A stretch of 64,000 nt of DNA from Chitinophaga sp. Cy-1792 (GTDB lineage Bacteria > Bacteroidota > Bacteroidia > Chitinophagales > Chitinophagaceae). This document shows, piece by piece, positions 61,264 through 64,000 of this stretch; position 1 is the first letter of the stretch; every line of letters starts with the position of its first letter. Position numbers and translations under genes: made by a program. The notes under the pieces are model-generated. The model was not told the origin of the DNA, made no database searches, and was given only the letters and a program-made list of their open reading frames with translations. The stretch lies in assembly GCF_011752935.1 (NCBI RefSeq), contig NZ_VWWO01000002.1, positions 2,294,001-2,358,000 of the forward strand. Reading direction: 5' to 3'.

Positions 61264-61310
61264 ATAAACGTCAGCAGTCATGTTTAAAGCATCACTGCTG
61301 ACGTTTATTT
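61264..61310. terminator. Bidirectional terminator
   Basis: Perfect 15-bp stem ATAAACGTCAGCAGT (61264-61278) / ACTGCTGACGTTTAT (61294-61308), with T-rich flanks on both sides. It serves the AHSA1 operon and the convergent GH2 gene. Confidence 0.9.
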
Positions 61311-61321
61311 TATGCAGATGA

Positions 61322-63928
61322 TTACCAGGTTTGCTGGTTATTTTTCATTTTCCCGAGTGTATCCTCATAATTTTTCTTTTCTTCTGGCGGTGCCATTTTC
61401 AGGGCTTTTTCTTCCATGGCTATCGCAGCAGTTTTTTTGCCTGCCTTATAGAGCAGATTGGCGTGGGTATCCATATACGCGGGCACTTCTCCCTGTCGCA
61501 TGGAAAGCTTACTCCAGGTAGCAGCAGTAAGCAACGTAGTGGAATCGGTATAACCTGTAAAAGCGCTCCATGCAAATTTGTTAAGGTCTGCCGCAGAGAT
61601 AGTAGCTGCAAATTGCTGAATGTATTTATCGGCTGTGCCGGCGAAATGTTTCCATTCCTTATTATTCATGTGATAAATAGTTTTTGCACGCAGATAGATT
61701 TCTGCTCCGGGCAGGCCAAATGGTTTAATACTGGCCGCCATCTTTGTCCAGTCGGGGTTTTCATCCGTTCCGGTAATAAATGGTGCGATCTTATCACTGT
61801 AAATAATATTCATCAGCTTTATGTCTGCCTGCCGGCCGCCGAGCGTCCGGTTAGCCGCGTCGCGGTGGGTATTGATTAAATTAAATCCTTTATCGTCGGT
61901 ATTGCTGGTATAGGTAAAGATAAAATTCCACTGACTACGTGTATACGGTGCCGTTAGTTGGCCCATATAAGCTGCGGCAATAGCTTTGGCATTGGCGGGA
62001 TCGTTCTGTCGGGCTGCCATGGGGGCGAGTTCCTTCAGAAAACCGGTATCCCGTTTACCGGACAGGAAGTCCTGCAACATGGCAGTATAGCGGTTATCCG
62101 GGTTGGAGGTATCCATGTCCCTGATCTTAAAATCAGCTGCCAGTGCAGCCGTTGGAGGTATCAGCAGCTCATGGATTGCCCTTATCTGCTGTACCGGAAT
62201 TTTTATAATCTCCCTGTCGTAGGTGATGAGTCCATTTTCCTCTGTTTCCACGTCGAAAGGTTCGGTATAGATGGAGCCGCTGAGGCCTTCTTCCTCGTAT
62301 ATTTTCAGGTGTTTTACCATGAATGCATATTTGGAGGCAAACTGTGATGGTAGTACGGAAATATAGCCCCATCCATCAGCAGCATTCCACTGGTGGTTGC
62401 GTACGCGCACCTGTACACCGCCCCATTCGCCCAGTACGCGGGCCTTTCCGGGGAGTGAAGGTGCTATACCGGGGCCGGGATAGTCGTGGATATCGGTCAG
62501 GTCACTGGAAATCCATCTTTGGTTGGGGTCCTGACTTGCCCTTCTATCGTAGTTTTCACCGGTATGTCCATTGATGATACGCCCAGGGTCAGTACTTTTC
62601 ATCCATTCCGTGAGGCGCTGCTGGTCGTACCTGGCCCAACCTTCATTGAAGAGCACCCAGCAGATGATGCTGGGATAGTTATATAGTAAGGCGATATTTT
62701 CCTTGTTTTCGTTTTCGAATTCTTTTTTTGCGGCGGGTGTTTCATCACCGGCAGTTACCATATCCTGCCATACCAGGATGCCTAGTTTGTCGCAGTGGTA
62801 GTACCAGCGGGCAGGTTCCAGTTTGATATGTTTGCGGATGGTATTAAATCCCATGGCTTTGACTGCTTCAATATCGAAGCGCAGCGCTTCATCTGTGGGC
62901 GCGGTATAGCCACCATCGGGCCAGAAGCCCTGGTCCAGTACGCCGAGGTTATAGGTATATTTTCCGTTGAGGAAAATTCTTTCCTGGCCTTTCTCATCTT
63001 TTTTAATAGCGATGGTACGCATACCGGCATACGAATTTACTTCATCACCGGGCTGGTCATTATTTTGCAGTTTGATATTGATATCATAGAGGAAGGGATC
63101 TTCCGGCGACCAGTGGTGCACCTGCGGGATGGTGATGGATGCCTCCTGCCCTGCAGGCACCGTTGCCGTGGCTACCACCTTGCCCTTATCCATAATGGCG
63201 ATCGCTGCGGTGGCGTTGGTATTGGTATTGACCTGTATTTTCAGGGCGCTGTCTGCCGGCGTAATTTTTATGTCGGTGATATATACTTCCGGAACGGCTT
63301 CCAGCCAGACCGTCTGCCAGATACCGCTGCTGGCGGTATATCGGATGCCTTGTGGCTGAAGCACCTGTTTACCGTGCGGATTGATGCCCTGATCGGTAGG
63401 ATCATATACCGCAACGGTGAGGTTATTGTCGCCTGTTTGTAAGAGGGCGGTGATATCGAGGGTAAATGCCTGGTAGCCGCCGGTATGAGCACCTGCTTTT
63501 TTACCGTTTACGTATACAGTTGCCTGCCAGTCTACCGCACCGAAGTGCAGTAAAATATGTTTTCCTTTGGTACTTTCATTAACATTAAAGTTGCGGTTAT
63601 ACCACAGTTGCTGGTTGGGCAAGAGGGGCTTTTTCACCCCTGAGAGGGCTGATTCCAGCGGGAATGGTACCAGGATTTTGCCTTGCCAGGTTTTGGGTCT
63701 GGGGGCATTGTTGGGAGTGATGGCGTAGTCCCAGAGGCCATTGAGGTTCTGCCATGCGGGCCTTTGGAGCTGCGGGCGGGGGTATTCGGGCCATGGGTTC
63801 TCCGGTGAGACGTCCGCCGCCCAGCGTGTTTTGATGGGTGTGGGTTGCATATGCCATGATTGCTGGGCACATGCTAACACTGCTTGCAGGAATAGTAGCA
63901 GGGTGAAGAGGAGTCGGCATTTCTTCAT
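61322..63928 (-). CDS. Glycoside hydrolase family 2 (beta-galactosidase/glucuronidase-like), secreted
   Basis: 868 residues from the ATG at 63928, the start of a clear signal peptide (1-21); the frame reaches back to a TTG at 63973 but that adds no homology. Order: sugar-binding jelly-roll (about 45-210), Ig-like domain (210-310), TIM barrel (310-580) with acid/base Glu429 in WVLFNEGW and nucleophile Glu501 in LGEWGG. Behind this lies an unusual helical part of about 285 residues ending in a TPR-like repeat (AGKKTAAIAMEEKALKMAP) that usual GH2 enzymes lack. It hydrolyses terminal beta-sugars from glycans in the periplasm or outside; substrate not determined. Confidence 0.92.
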   Translation of the reverse strand: MKKCRLLFTLLLFLQAVLACAQQSWHMQPTPIKTRWAADVSPENPWPEYPRPQLQRPAWQNLNGLWDYAITPNNAPRPKTWQGKILVPFPLESALSGVKKPLLPNQQLWYNRNFNVNESTKGKHILLHFGAVDWQATVYVNGKKAGAHTGGYQAFTLDITALLQTGDNNLTVAVYDPTDQGINPHGKQVLQPQGIRYTASSGIWQTVWLEAVPEVYITDIKITPADSALKIQVNTNTNATAAIAIMDKGKVVATATVPAGQEASITIPQVHHWSPEDPFLYDINIKLQNNDQPGDEVNSYAGMRTIAIKKDEKGQERIFLNGKYTYNLGVLDQGFWPDGGYTAPTDEALRFDIEAVKAMGFNTIRKHIKLEPARWYYHCDKLGILVWQDMVTAGDETPAAKKEFENENKENIALLYNYPSIICWVLFNEGWARYDQQRLTEWMKSTDPGRIINGHTGENYDRRASQDPNQRWISSDLTDIHDYPGPGIAPSLPGKARVLGEWGGVQVRVRNHQWNAADGWGYISVLPSQFASKYAFMVKHLKIYEEEGLSGSIYTEPFDVETEENGLITYDREIIKIPVQQIRAIHELLIPPTAALAADFKIRDMDTSNPDNRYTAMLQDFLSGKRDTGFLKELAPMAARQNDPANAKAIAAAYMGQLTAPYTRSQWNFIFTYTSNTDDKGFNLINTHRDAANRTLGGRQADIKLMNIIYSDKIAPFITGTDENPDWTKMAASIKPFGLPGAEIYLRAKTIYHMNNKEWKHFAGTADKYIQQFAATISAADLNKFAWSAFTGYTDSTTLLTAATWSKLSMRQGEVPAYMDTHANLLYKAGKKTAAIAMEEKALKMAPPEEKKNYEDTLGKMKNNQQTW

Positions 63929-64000
63929 AACTAAGCTGGCTATTTGGTAAAAAAATAAATTCCCTGCCAGCAACTGACAGGGAACTGATGCATTTAAGGT

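Overview
The window looks like chromosome of a Bacteroidota bacterium, most likely a Chitinophaga-type member of the Chitinophagaceae. Direct reasons: a SusC/RagA transporter, two giant surface proteins that end in the CHU_C (type B) sorting domain of the type IX secretion system (T9SS), each next to a PorP/SprF-family gene, several lipoproteins, and promoters of the Bacteroidota form (TAnnTTTG, sometimes with TTG about 17-20 bases upstream). The species is inferred, not shown.

Layout. 1-2083 is the front part of a SusC-type transporter on the minus strand. 2.7-20 kb is a tightly spaced plus-strand operon: a 1470-residue Ig/PKD-like repeat protein, a 3266-residue DUF11-repeat adhesin with a CHU_C domain, a PorP/SprF protein and a PorE-like OmpA protein, closed by a strong hairpin terminator. 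20-28 kb holds small units: a frameshifted O-methyltransferase, secreted proteins and lipoproteins of unknown role, a GNAT acetyltransferase, a tandem pair of duplicated lipoproteins, and a divergent SDR/MerR pair with a clear operator. 28.6-33.6 kb holds a FecA-like TonB receptor and then a multi-pass membrane protein, a barrel-like protein and a signal-less CHAP amidase. 33.7-37.5 kb holds a secreted TPR-like protein, a decayed stretch with a damaged copy of a tRNA 3' end, an RRM protein, tRNA-Leu(CAG), a DinB protein and a CBM6-like protein. 37.7-43.8 kb holds TetR, a baeRF (Balon-like) protein, a universal stress protein, a methyltransferase, a sialate O-acetylesterase and a membrane-bound J-domain protein. 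43.8-56.3 kb is a second giant adhesin unit on the minus strand: a 3818-residue Ig-like protein followed by its own PorP/SprF gene. 57-64 kb holds a Gly-rich secreted protein, a hypothetical gene, an ArsR/AHSA1 operon and a family 2 glycoside hydrolase.

The main theme is the cell surface. Two separate adhesin/PorP units follow the known logic in which a CHU_C adhesin is exported by the T9SS with help from a neighbouring PorP/SprF protein; the first also carries a periplasmic PorE-like anchor and a second repeat protein that has no sorting domain of its own. Both adhesins are built from higher-order repeats of three domains each (exactly 1068 bp in the first, 990-996 bp in the second), which implies recent copying by recombination. 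The SusC transporter, the sialate esterase and the GH2 enzyme indicate use of complex glycans. All functions are read from sequence by eye; no database search was run.
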